DNA of 36,459 nucleotides from CAYGLV01 sp964351025 (GTDB taxonomy: Bacteria > Actinomycetota > Thermoleophilia > Gaiellales > Gaiellaceae). The stretch lies in NCBI GenBank assembly GCA_964351025.1, contig CAYGLV010000021.1:1-36459 (forward strand), given 5' to 3'. Numbering within the stretch: the first letter of the stretch is position 1; the number at the start of each line of letters is the position of its first letter. Position numbers and translations under genes: made by a program. The notes under the pieces were generated by a model. It was not told the origin of the DNA. It ran no database searches and saw only the letters and a list, made by a program, of their open reading frames with translations. Positions 29,959-36,459 of this stretch are shown here, piece by piece.

Positions 29959-31857
29959 GTGGCCGTCCTCATCGCCTCCAACCTGCGCAAGGAATTTTCC
30001 GGCGACCCGCTGTTCGACAGCGTCTCCTTCAAGCTCGAGCGGCGCGACCGGCTCGCGCTCGCCGGGCCGAACGGCGCCGGCAAGACCACGCTCCTCCGCT
30101 GCCTGACCGGCGAGGTCGCACTCCAGGGCGGCGAGCTCGCCTTCGCCAAGGGCACGCGGATCGCGCTGCACGACCAGCGGCCACCGCGCGGGAAGGGGCT
30201 CACGCTCCGCGAGTACGTGCTCTCGGGCGCCGCCGACCTCGTCGCGCTCGAGCAGGAACTGCGGCGGCTCGAAGAGGCGATGGCGTCCGGCGACCACGGC
30301 CCGGAGACGGTGCGCCGCTACGGCGAGGCGCAGACGCGGCTCGAGCACGCGGGCGGCTACTCCTGGCGCGACCACGCCGCCGCGGTCGTGCGCGGACTCG
30401 GCTTCTCCGACCACGATCTCGACCGGAAGCTCGACACCTTCTCCGGCGGCGAGCTGACGCGAGCGTCGCTCGCGCGTGCGCTTGCGGGCGACCCCGACCT
30501 GCTGCTGCTCGACGAGCCGACGAACCACCTCGACATCGCCTCGCTCGAGTGGCTGGAGAACGAGCTCTCGTCGCTCGACGCCGCGGTCCTCCTCATCGCC
30601 CACGACCGCTGGTTCCTCGAGGCGGTGACGACTGCGACGCTCGAGCTCGAAGCGGGCCGCTCGATCTACTTCCCGGGCCCGTGGCACGCCTGGCGGCGGG
30701 AGAAGGCCTCGCGCGCGCTCGCGGCGGCGAAGACGGCCGACCGGCTCGCGGTGGACATCGAGCGGCTCGAGCGCTTCGTCGAGCGGTTCCGGGCGAAGAA
30801 GAACCTGGCGAAGCGGGCGCAGGCGAAGGTCTCCCAGATCGGGCGACTGCAGAAGGAGCGCTCGGCTGCGACCGGCGAGCTTGCGCTGCTCAACCGGCGC
30901 TCTCGCAGCCTCGGCTTTGAGTTCCTGAAGCCTGCGCGCAGCGGCCGCACGGTGATGGAGGCCGAGGGGCTGGGGCTGTCGGCCGGCACGAAGAAGCTGC
31001 TGGACGGCGTCTCGTTCGCGCTCGAGCGCGGCGAGCACGTCGCCCTCGTCGGCCCAAACGGTTCCGGCAAGACGACGCTGCTCGAGACGCTCTTTGGCGC
31101 ACGCGCGCCCGACGCCGGCTCGGTCCGGCTCGGGCACGGCGTCGAGCCCGCGTACTTCTCCCAGCACACGGCGCTCGACGAGCGCGGAAGCGTGCTCGAC
31201 TGCGCGCAGCGGGCGACGGGGCTCTCGCGACCGCAGGCGCAGTCTCTCCTCGGCAAGTTCCTCTTCTCGGGCTGGGAGGCGCACGAGAAACCCGTGACGG
31301 CGCTGTCGGGCGGCGAGCGGCGGCGCCTGGCACTTGCGATCGTCGTTGCCTCGGGCGCGAACTTCCTCGTCCTCGACGAGCCGACGAACCATCTCGATCT
31401 CGAGAGCCGCGAGGCGCTCGAGGCGGCGCTCGAGGCCTTCCCCGGCACGGTGCTGCTCGTCTCGCACGACCGCGCCCTGCTCGACGCCGTCGCCGAGCGC
31501 ACGCTGGCGATCGAGGAGCACGGCCTCGTCTCCTACGACGGTGGCTGGGCCGACCTCGTGCAGCGGCGCGCCGAGGTGAAGACCGCGGCCGTGCCGGAGC
31601 GTCCGCCCGCGAAGGAGCGCAAGCCGAAGCCGCAGCGCCCCGCACCGCGCAAGCAGAGCGAGCTCGAGCGCACCGAGGCGCGGATCCAGGCACTCGAGGT
31701 CGAGATCGCCGCGCTCGAGGCGAAACTCGCCGAGGACTGGGCGAACGTCGACACGCTGAACGCGCACCGCGCCGCCCGCGACGAGCTGCAGACGCTGCTG
31801 GCCCGCTGGGAAGAGCTCTTCCAGGCCCGACAGGCACAGACTCCGACAGCGCAGTGA
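29959..31857 (+). CDS. ABC-F family ATPase (Uup/EttA-like)
   Basis: A 632-residue soluble protein with two ABC cassettes and no membrane segments. Cassette one has Walker A GPNGAGKTT (36-44), signature FSGGELTRASLA and Walker B LLLLDEPTNHLD. Cassette two has GPNGSGKTT, LSGGERRRLALA and FLVLDEPTNHLD. A charged helical linker lies between them (about 245-320). The C-terminal extension (about 545-620) is Pro/Lys-rich and then coiled coil, as in Uup. ABC-F proteins act on the ribosome, for example in relieving stalls or protecting against antibiotics; the exact subtype is not clear. The start is GTG at 29959. Confidence 0.92.
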   Translation: MAVLIASNLRKEFSGDPLFDSVSFKLERRDRLALAGPNGAGKTTLLRCLTGEVALQGGELAFAKGTRIALHDQRPPRGKGLTLREYVLSGAADLVALEQELRRLEEAMASGDHGPETVRRYGEAQTRLEHAGGYSWRDHAAAVVRGLGFSDHDLDRKLDTFSGGELTRASLARALAGDPDLLLLDEPTNHLDIASLEWLENELSSLDAAVLLIAHDRWFLEAVTTATLELEAGRSIYFPGPWHAWRREKASRALAAAKTADRLAVDIERLERFVERFRAKKNLAKRAQAKVSQIGRLQKERSAATGELALLNRRSRSLGFEFLKPARSGRTVMEAEGLGLSAGTKKLLDGVSFALERGEHVALVGPNGSGKTTLLETLFGARAPDAGSVRLGHGVEPAYFSQHTALDERGSVLDCAQRATGLSRPQAQSLLGKFLFSGWEAHEKPVTALSGGERRRLALAIVVASGANFLVLDEPTNHLDLESREALEAALEAFPGTVLLVSHDRALLDAVAERTLAIEEHGLVSYDGGWADLVQRRAEVKTAAVPERPPAKERKPKPQRPAPRKQSELERTEARIQALEVEIAALEAKLAEDWANVDTLNAHRAARDELQTLLARWEELFQARQAQTPTAQ

Positions 31858-31862
31858 CCTAG

Positions 31863-31876
31863 GCCGCCACAGCGGC
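31863..31876 (+). terminator. Small hairpin after the ABC-F gene
   Basis: GCCGC and GCGGC pair perfectly across a CACA loop, six bases after the ABC-F stop codon. There is no T tract. It may contribute to termination before the next gene's promoter-like element. Confidence 0.25.
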
Positions 31877-31881
31877 GTACA

Positions 31882-31887
31882 TAGGCT
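31882..31887 (+). promoter_or_regulatory. Candidate -10 element (TAGGCT) for the ECF sigma gene
   Basis: TAGGCT fits TANNNT. It abuts the GTG at 31888 and lies nine bases before the in-frame GTG at 31897. If it is a real -10, the second GTG is the better start. Confidence 0.35.
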
Positions 31888-32424
31888 GTGCACGTCGTGA
31901 CGATCCCGTCCACGCGAGCCCAGGCGGCAAGCGCCGAGCGCCCCTCCTTCGCCGGCGTCGCCGAGGCGCACCTCGACGACGTGCACGCGTATCTCGTCTA
32001 CCTCACCCGCGACCGCGTGCTCGCCGAGGACCTGACCGCGGACACCTTTGAGAAGGCTCTCCGCCTCTGGCACCGCTTCGACCCACGGCGCGCGAGCGCC
32101 CGTACCTGGCTCTGCCAGATCGCGCGCACGACTGCGCTCGACTGGTTCCGCGCCGAGGAGCGCCGGCGCAGGCGCGAGCAGGCCGTCGCGCGGGAGGACC
32201 ACACCGACCCGGTCTTCTGCGACGGCCTCTCGCCCGAGCTCGAGTCGGCGCTCCATGAGCTCACGCACGGCGAGCGCGAAGTGATCGCGCTGCGCATCCT
32301 CCTCGACCTCGACGGCGACGAGGCCGCGCGCGTGCTCGGCGTCTCTTCCACCAACGTCTCGACCCGGCTCTCCCGGGCCCTCAAGAAACTCGAGGAGAAG
32401 GTAGGAACCCATGCCCTCGCCTGA
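31888..32424 (+). CDS. ECF-type RNA polymerase sigma factor
   Basis: A 178-residue sigma factor. Region 2 (about 27-95) has HAYLVYLTRDRVLAEDLTAD, TFEKALRLWHRFDP and ARTWLCQIARTTALDWFRAE. Region 4 (about 118-172) has ELTHGEREVIALRILLDLDG and ARVLGVSSTNVSTRLSRALK as its HTH. No regions 1 or 3 are present, as usual for ECF. It overlaps the downstream DUF4349 membrane protein by 14 bases, so that protein is likely its regulator or output. The start is GTG 31888, with GTG 31897 equally possible. Confidence 0.92.
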   Translation: MHVVTIPSTRAQAASAERPSFAGVAEAHLDDVHAYLVYLTRDRVLAEDLTADTFEKALRLWHRFDPRRASARTWLCQIARTTALDWFRAEERRRRREQAVAREDHTDPVFCDGLSPELESALHELTHGEREVIALRILLDLDGDEAARVLGVSSTNVSTRLSRALKKLEEKVGTHALA

Positions 32425-33436
32425 CCCGATCGCCCAGCTTCGCGCCGCCAAGCCGTCCGCCTCGCCCGAGCTGCGGGAACGCGTGCGCGCGATCGCAGCC
32501 CTCACGCCCGAGCCCACGCGGCCCCCCTTGCTCGCCCGCTTCTCGTTGCGGCGCGCCACCCTCGTCGCCGCCCCGGCGGCGCTGGCACTCGCCCTGGGCG
32601 CGGCAGGCGTGATCGGCCTCACACGCTCCGGCGAGAACGAGCGCGTCGTCTCGCCGCCGCTCGCCGCCGCTGAGAAGGGCGTACCGACGACGGCCCTCGA
32701 GTCGGGCGCGGCCACGGCCGACAGTGCCGCGACGCTGCCGCCGACGGCGGGGCGCCTGCAGCGCTACGACGCCGAGCTGCGTCTGCGCGTGAGCGACCTC
32801 GACGCGCTCTCCGCGGCGACGCAGAAAGCGATGCGGATCACCCGCTCGCTCGGCGGCTACGTCGCCTCGGCCGCCTACGACGCGCCCGAGACGGGCCCCG
32901 GCAGCGCCATGCTCGTCCTGCGGGTGCCCGCAGCCCGGGTGCAGAGCGCGATCGTCCAGCTCTCCGGGCTCGGCACGATCCTTGGCCAGCGGATCGGGAT
33001 CGAGGACCTGCAGGGCCAGGCCGATACGCTCGCCGACCGGATCACGGCCCTCCAGGGCGAGATCGCCTCGCTGCGCCGCCAGCTCGAGACTCCCGACCTG
33101 ACCGACGACGCGCGCGCCCAGCTCGAGCTGCGGCTCGCGCAGGCCCGCCGCGAGCTCGCGGACGTGCGCGCGGCGCTCGAGCAGACCCGCACGGAAGGCA
33201 CCCTGGCGACGGTCTCGGTCTCGCTCACCACCGAGCAGACCGCCCGCCTGCAGGAGCAAGGCCGCCTCGAGCGGGCGCTCGACCGCTCGCTCGACGCGCT
33301 CGCCTGGGAGGCCTCCGCCGCGCTGATCGCCCTGTCCGTCGCCGGACCGCTGCTCCTCCTCGCAGGCGGCGCCTGGAAGCTCGCCGCCGTCCGCCGGCGC
33401 CGCGTCGAGGAGCGCCTGCTCGACCGCAGCGAGTAG
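32411..33436 (+). CDS. DUF4349-type membrane protein, possible anti-sigma factor
   Basis: A 341-residue protein. A short cytoplasmic N-terminus (about 1-45) resembles an anti-sigma tail (PIAQLRAAKPSASPELRERV). A membrane helix follows at about 50-70. The extracytoplasmic part has the DUF4349 pattern: QRYDAELRLRVSDLDALSAA, SLGGYVASAAYD, LVLRVPAARV, then a coiled coil (about 200-265) and VSVSLTTEQ. A final helix lies near 295-320 with a basic tail. DUF4349 proteins often follow ECF sigma genes. The 14-base overlap with the sigma gene suggests that it holds or senses for that sigma factor. The ATG at 32411 follows AGGA. Confidence 0.82.
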   Translation: MPSPDPIAQLRAAKPSASPELRERVRAIAALTPEPTRPPLLARFSLRRATLVAAPAALALALGAAGVIGLTRSGENERVVSPPLAAAEKGVPTTALESGAATADSAATLPPTAGRLQRYDAELRLRVSDLDALSAATQKAMRITRSLGGYVASAAYDAPETGPGSAMLVLRVPAARVQSAIVQLSGLGTILGQRIGIEDLQGQADTLADRITALQGEIASLRRQLETPDLTDDARAQLELRLAQARRELADVRAALEQTRTEGTLATVSVSLTTEQTARLQEQGRLERALDRSLDALAWEASAALIALSVAGPLLLLAGGAWKLAAVRRRRVEERLLDRSE

Positions 33437-33439
33437 AGT
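33434..33439 (+). promoter_or_regulatory. Candidate -10 element (TAGAGT) for the Nudix gene
   Basis: TAGAGT fits TANNNT and is followed by eight bases and the ATG at 33448. Its first three bases are the stop codon of the upstream DUF4349 gene. Confidence 0.45.
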
Positions 33440-33447
33440 CGGCGCGC

Positions 33448-33978
33448 ATGCGCTGGACGGTCCACGGAGAGCGCTCCCTCTACGAGAGCGGCTGGGTGAG
33501 CCTCCGGCTCGTGGACGTCGAGCTGCCGGGGGGCGAACGCTTCGAGCACCACGTCGTGCGCCTGCCGGACGCGGCCGCCTCGTGCGTGATCGAGGATCCC
33601 GAACGCGGCTTTCTGCTGCTCTGGCGGCACCGCTTCATCACCGACACGTGGGGCTGGGAGGTGCCGGCGGGCAGGCTCGAGCCCGGCGAGCCTGCGGCCG
33701 CGGCGGCGGCACGCGAGGCGCTCGAGGAGACCGGCTGGCGCCCGGCCGGCGAGCTCGAGCCGCTCGGGACATGGTACCCGACGAACGGGCTCTGCGACCA
33801 GCTGTTCCACGCCTTTCGCGCGCGCGGCGCCGAGCACGACGGCGAGCCGGCCGACACGCACGAGGCCGAGCGCGTCGAGTGGGTGAGCGTCGAGGACGTG
33901 CGCCGTCACATCGCGGGCGGGCTCGTGCTCGACGGCTTCTCGCTGACCTCGCTGCTGCTGGCGCTCAGTCCGAGGTAA
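33448..33978 (+). CDS. Nudix hydrolase, ADP-ribose pyrophosphatase-like
   Basis: A 176-residue hydrolase cleaving nucleoside diphosphates linked to another moiety. The Nudix box is complete from G75 to W97: GRLEPGE, seven residues, then REALEETGW, matching GX5EX7REUXEEXGU. WGWEVPAGRLE before the box and YPTNGLCDQLFHAF after it resemble ADP-ribose pyrophosphatases, but substrate cannot be fixed from sequence. A -10-like TAGAGT lies eight bases before the ATG and no strong ribosome site is seen. The last 14 bases overlap the end of the convergent ANTAR regulator. Confidence 0.9.
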   Translation: MRWTVHGERSLYESGWVSLRLVDVELPGGERFEHHVVRLPDAAASCVIEDPERGFLLLWRHRFITDTWGWEVPAGRLEPGEPAAAAAAREALEETGWRPAGELEPLGTWYPTNGLCDQLFHAFRARGAEHDGEPADTHEAERVEWVSVEDVRRHIAGGLVLDGFSLTSLLLALSPR

Positions 33979-34534
33979 ACGTCGCCACGACCGCGTCGGC
34001 GACGACCTTCAGCGGCCGTCCGGAGACCTGGCTCGCCTTGCGCAGGCGAGCGAAGGCGTCCTGCTCGGAGAGCCCCTCCTTGGCCATCAGGAGGCCCTTT
34101 GCCCGTTCGATCACCTTGCGCGACTGCAGGGCTTCTGCGAGCGACTCCGCCTCCTCGCGCAGTGCTGCGAGCTCCTCGTGCCGTGCCCGGGCGGTCGCGA
34201 TCGCGGGCAGCAAGTCCTGCTCCCGGAACGGCTTCACGAGGTAGCCGAAGACGCCGGCCTCGATCGCGCGCGAGACGAGCTCGGCCTCGCCGTACGCAGT
34301 CACCATCACGATCGGGATCGGCCGTTCGTCGATGATCCGCCGCGCCGCCTCGATCCCGTCGAGCCGCGGCATCTTGACGTCGAGCACGGCGAGATCCGGC
34401 CGCTCTGTGCGCGCGAGCTCGACCGCCTCCTCGCCGTCGCGCGCCTCGGCGCAGACCTCGAAGCCGGCGCCCTCCAGCAGCCCGCGCAGGTCGAGCCGGA
34501 TGATCGTCTCGTCCTCGGCTATCAAAATCCTCAT
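33965..34534 (-). CDS. ANTAR-domain response regulator (PdtaR-like)
   Basis: A 189-residue RNA-binding regulator. The receiver (about 1-118) has ILIAEDETIIRLDLR, D52 in LAVLDVKMPRLDG, a threonine in IVMVTAYGE and a lysine in GYLVKPF. A helical linker leads to an ANTAR domain (about 130-185): LQSRKVIERAKGLLMAKEGL and DAFARLRKASQ. ANTAR proteins bind paired RNA hairpins to prevent termination or control translation. The ATG at 34534 overlaps the kinase stop in ATGA. The kinase/ANTAR pairing matches mycobacterial PdtaS/PdtaR. Confidence 0.92.
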   Translation of the reverse strand: MRILIAEDETIIRLDLRGLLEGAGFEVCAEARDGEEAVELARTERPDLAVLDVKMPRLDGIEAARRIIDERPIPIVMVTAYGEAELVSRAIEAGVFGYLVKPFREQDLLPAIATARARHEELAALREEAESLAEALQSRKVIERAKGLLMAKEGLSEQDAFARLRKASQVSGRPLKVVADAVVATFTSD

Positions 34535-35937
34535 GCCGGGAAGACCACCTCGGCCCGCAGGCCGCCCTCGCTGCGCAGCTCGATCGTTCCCCCCAGCTCA
34601 TCGCGGACGAGCGCGCGCACGATCGAGAGCCCGGTGCCCGGGCTCTCGTCGGCGATCCCGCCGCCGTCGTCGGTGATCGCCAGCACGGCCTCCCCGTTCC
34701 GCTGCGCGAGCTCGATCCGCACCGCCGAGCCACCGTGCTCGAGCGCGTTCTGAAACAGCTCGCTGAAGACGAGCGCCAGCGCGGTCGCCTTGTGACCCGC
34801 GAGCGAGACCGACTCGAGCTTCGCCTCGACCGTTTTGCCGGAGACGAGCCCTTGCACGAGCATTGCCCGCAGCCGGTCGATCAGCGCGCCAAGGTCCACA
34901 TCGTCCTCGCGGTGCTCGGTCAGGATCTCGTGCACCGCCGCGATCGCGAGGATCCGGTTGACCGAGTCCTCGAGCGCCTTGCCGGCGTCCACCGGCCCCG
35001 CCGCGCGCGCCTGCAGGCGCAGGAGCGAGGCCACTGTTTGCAGGTTGTTCTTGACCCGGTGATGAATCTCCTGGGCGAGCACGCCGCGCATCACGGCGCG
35101 CCCGTGCTCCAACGCGACGGCGGCGTGGTGGGCGATCGCCTCGAGGAGAGCCGTGTCCTCCTCGGAGAAGGGTGTATCGCGGTCGCAGACGAGCTCGCCG
35201 ATCTGGCGCCGCTTCCAGCGCAGGGGCAGGCGGACGGCGTGCCCGCCCGCACGGCCCTCGGGCCAGGCGATCTTGCCGTCCTCCAGCACGAGCGCGGCGC
35301 CCGTCGCGTTCACCGCCGCCATCGTCGTCTTGACGATCGCCTCGAGCGACTCCTCGACGTAGAGGGACTCGGAGACGGCGTTCGAGATCTCAGCCAGTGC
35401 CTCGAGCTCGTGGACGCGCCGTTGGGCGGCGTCGTAGAGCTTCGCGTGCTCGATCGTCTGCGCTACCTGCGAGGCGATCGCGACGAGCAGCTCGATCTCG
35501 GCGGCGGTGAACGCGCGCGGGTTCCTCGTGCGGACGTTGAGCGCACCCTCGAGCTTCTCGCGCGCGAGGATCGGCACGGCGAGGATGGACTCGTACTCCG
35601 ACTCCCTGAGGTTCGGGAACTCCTTGAAACGGGGGTCGAGATGGGCCTTCGAGGCGATCATCACCGGCGCCCGGTCGGCTGCGGCCGTGCCGGTGATGCC
35701 CTCGCCCGGCCGCATGCGCGGGCGGCGGGTCAGGTCGTCCACGCGTGTCCCGAACGTCGCGCGCAGAACGAGCTCGCCCGCCTTCTCGTCATAGAGGTAC
35801 ACGAAGCAGGCGTCCGTCTGGAGCGCGTCGGCGACCTTGCTCGCCACAAGCTCCAGCACCTCCTGGAGGTCGAGCGTCGAGTTGACCGCTGCGATCGTCT
35901 CGGTCAGCAGGCGGAGGTGGCGGGCGCTGGCATCCAC
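34531..35937 (-). CDS. GAF-GAF-HisKA_2 sensor histidine kinase (PdtaS-like)
   Basis: A 468-residue soluble kinase. GAF one is at about 18-165 (VLELVASKVADALQTDACFV to VAQTIEHAKLYDAAQ) and GAF two at about 185-320. The HisKA_2 domain has EIHHRVKNNLQTVASLLRLQ (phospho-acceptor H293), and the ATPase has FSELFQNALEHG, ITDDGGGIADESPGTGLSIV and a C-terminal EVVFPA. No membrane segment is present, so it should sense cytosolic ligands through the GAF domains. The partner is the overlapping ANTAR regulator. The GTG at 35937 lies six bases after a perfect TACAAT and has no ribosome site, so a leaderless mRNA is likely. Confidence 0.92.
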   Translation of the reverse strand: MDASARHLRLLTETIAAVNSTLDLQEVLELVASKVADALQTDACFVYLYDEKAGELVLRATFGTRVDDLTRRPRMRPGEGITGTAAADRAPVMIASKAHLDPRFKEFPNLRESEYESILAVPILAREKLEGALNVRTRNPRAFTAAEIELLVAIASQVAQTIEHAKLYDAAQRRVHELEALAEISNAVSESLYVEESLEAIVKTTMAAVNATGAALVLEDGKIAWPEGRAGGHAVRLPLRWKRRQIGELVCDRDTPFSEEDTALLEAIAHHAAVALEHGRAVMRGVLAQEIHHRVKNNLQTVASLLRLQARAAGPVDAGKALEDSVNRILAIAAVHEILTEHREDDVDLGALIDRLRAMLVQGLVSGKTVEAKLESVSLAGHKATALALVFSELFQNALEHGGSAVRIELAQRNGEAVLAITDDGGGIADESPGTGLSIVRALVRDELGGTIELRSEGGLRAEVVFPA

Positions 35938-35943
35938 GGGTCG

Positions 35944-35949
35944 ATTGTA
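35944..35949 (-). promoter_or_regulatory. Candidate -10 element (TACAAT) for the PdtaS-like kinase
   Basis: On the minus strand TACAAT is followed by six bases and then the GTG at 35937. This is the best match to a leaderless actinobacterial promoter in the window. It lies in a 48-base divergent gap. Confidence 0.6.
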
Positions 35950-35973
35950 CGGAGCGCCGTCCGCCCGTTTCCC

Positions 35974-35979
35974 TAGCCT
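35974..35979 (+). promoter_or_regulatory. Candidate -10 element (TAGCCT) for the DUF2269-like gene
   Basis: TAGCCT fits TANNNT and is followed by six bases and then the GTG at 35986. It is back to back with the divergent kinase promoter, so the two polymerases would compete for the same 48 bases. Confidence 0.45.
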
Positions 35980-35985
35980 TGCCTC

Positions 35986-36459
35986 GTGGGCACCTACGAG
36001 TGGCTGCTCCTCTTCCATCTGCTCGGGGCCTTCCTGTTCGTCTCCGGCGCGGCTGTCGCAGCCGTGCTCCAGCTCGCGGCGATGCGGCGTGAGCGGCCGG
36101 GCGAGATCGCAGCGCTACTCGGAGCGATCCGGGTGGGGGTGCTGCTCGTCGCGATCGGCTCCGTACTCGTGCTCCTCTTCGGGATCTGGCTCGCCGAGCA
36201 CGCGGGGTACGGTCTCGGCGAGGGATGGGTGTCGCTGGCGCTCGGGCTCTTCGTGCTCGCTGCCGTCTTCGGGGGCGCCGCCGGCCGGCATGACAAGGCG
36301 ACGCGGATGCTCGCCGTCCAGCTCGCCGAGGACGGAGACCGCCCAAGCCCCGAGCTGCACCGGCGCCTGCGCAACCCCATCCCGCTGGCCCTCAACTACG
36401 GCAGCGGCGCACTCGTCGTCGCGATCCTGGTCGTGATGGTGTGGAAGCCCTCGCTCTAA
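35986..36459 (+). CDS. DUF2269-like integral membrane protein
   Basis: A complete 157-residue protein whose TAA is the last codon of the window. It has four hydrophobic helices: LLLFHLLGAFLFVSGAAVAA, GVLLVAIGSVLVLLFGIWLA, WVSLALGLFVLAAVFGGAAG and the C-terminal ALVVAILVVMVW. The histidine in helix one (FHLLGAF), the conserved GIWLAEH and a late NPIPLALNY loop resemble the DUF2269 group of predicted membrane proteins. The function is unknown. It is divergent from the PdtaS-like kinase and starts with GTG six bases after TAGCCT. Confidence 0.75.
   Translation: MGTYEWLLLFHLLGAFLFVSGAAVAAVLQLAAMRRERPGEIAALLGAIRVGVLLVAIGSVLVLLFGIWLAEHAGYGLGEGWVSLALGLFVLAAVFGGAAGRHDKATRMLAVQLAEDGDRPSPELHRRLRNPIPLALNYGSGALVVAILVVMVWKPSL

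Noticed and set aside
29902..32715. Long minus-strand open frame opposite the ABC-F and sigma genes
   Set aside because: It spans two clearly coding plus-strand genes and shows no domain motifs; it is a GC-driven shadow.
1..36459. CRISPR arrays, insertion sequences, prophage or integrase genes
   Set aside because: No spaced direct repeats, transposase motifs, terminal repeats or phage genes were seen, and base composition is uniform.

Overview
The window is very GC-rich DNA with dense gene packing, frequent GTG starts and 4-base ATGA/GTGA gene overlaps. The gene content (OpcA beside Zwf, a caa3-type oxidase, a PdtaS/PdtaR-like pair with an ANTAR regulator, DUF4349, DrrA-type ABC exporters) points to an actinobacterium, plausibly a deep-branching Thermoleophilia/Gaiellales type; that placement is inference. 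I find 35 protein genes and no credible tRNA, rRNA, CRISPR array or insertion sequence. No gene-free stretch exceeds about 130 bases; the larger gaps (5848-5919, 21745-21830, 22173-22298, 26559-26653, 29473-29588) hold promoter-like elements or hairpins where noted.

Layout. 1-2571: 3' part of a GAF-GGDEF-GAF-GAF-HD-GYP protein. 2584-5847 (minus): MgtC-like membrane protein and a three-gene ABC-2 exporter. 5920-6222 (minus): small unknown protein. 6237-10180 (plus): cytochrome oxidase cluster ctaC-ctaD-ctaB plus a 40-residue membrane peptide. 10218-12833: large secreted Fn3-like protein. 12860-13615: IMPase/HisN-like phosphatase. 13636-21744 (minus): seven-gene pentose phosphate operon in the order tkt-rpiB-tal-pgi-gnd-zwf-opcA, every junction overlapping. 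21831-29939: two small secreted proteins and a signalling cluster (receiver, CheR-like methyltransferase, large sensor kinase, kinase-like/receiver hybrid, NarL-type regulator, HD-GYP, pseudo-receiver). 29959-31857: ABC-F ATPase. 31888-33436: ECF sigma factor with a DUF4349 membrane protein. 33448-33978: Nudix hydrolase. 33965-35937 (minus): PdtaR/PdtaS-like pair. 35986-36459: DUF2269-like membrane protein, ending at the window edge.

How the genes work together. The sugar operon links glucose-6-phosphate isomerisation to the oxidative and non-oxidative pentose phosphate branches, but 6-phosphogluconolactonase and ribulose-5-phosphate epimerase are not in it. The oxidase cluster encodes the catalytic core and heme O synthase, but no subunit III and no full-length CtaA; the CtaB protein instead carries an N-terminal four-helix domain resembling half of CtaA. 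The signalling genes centre on two-component and cyclic-di-GMP themes, and several carry losses of key residues next to intact counterparts: a degraded HD-GYP versus an intact one, a kinase-like domain without ATP-binding boxes, and a receiver without its aspartate. The most unusual candidate system is 22299-29939, where an orphan CheR-like methyltransferase sits between a receiver and a coiled-coil-rich kinase, and where two secreted-protein genes share a bipartite upstream element at identical spacing.
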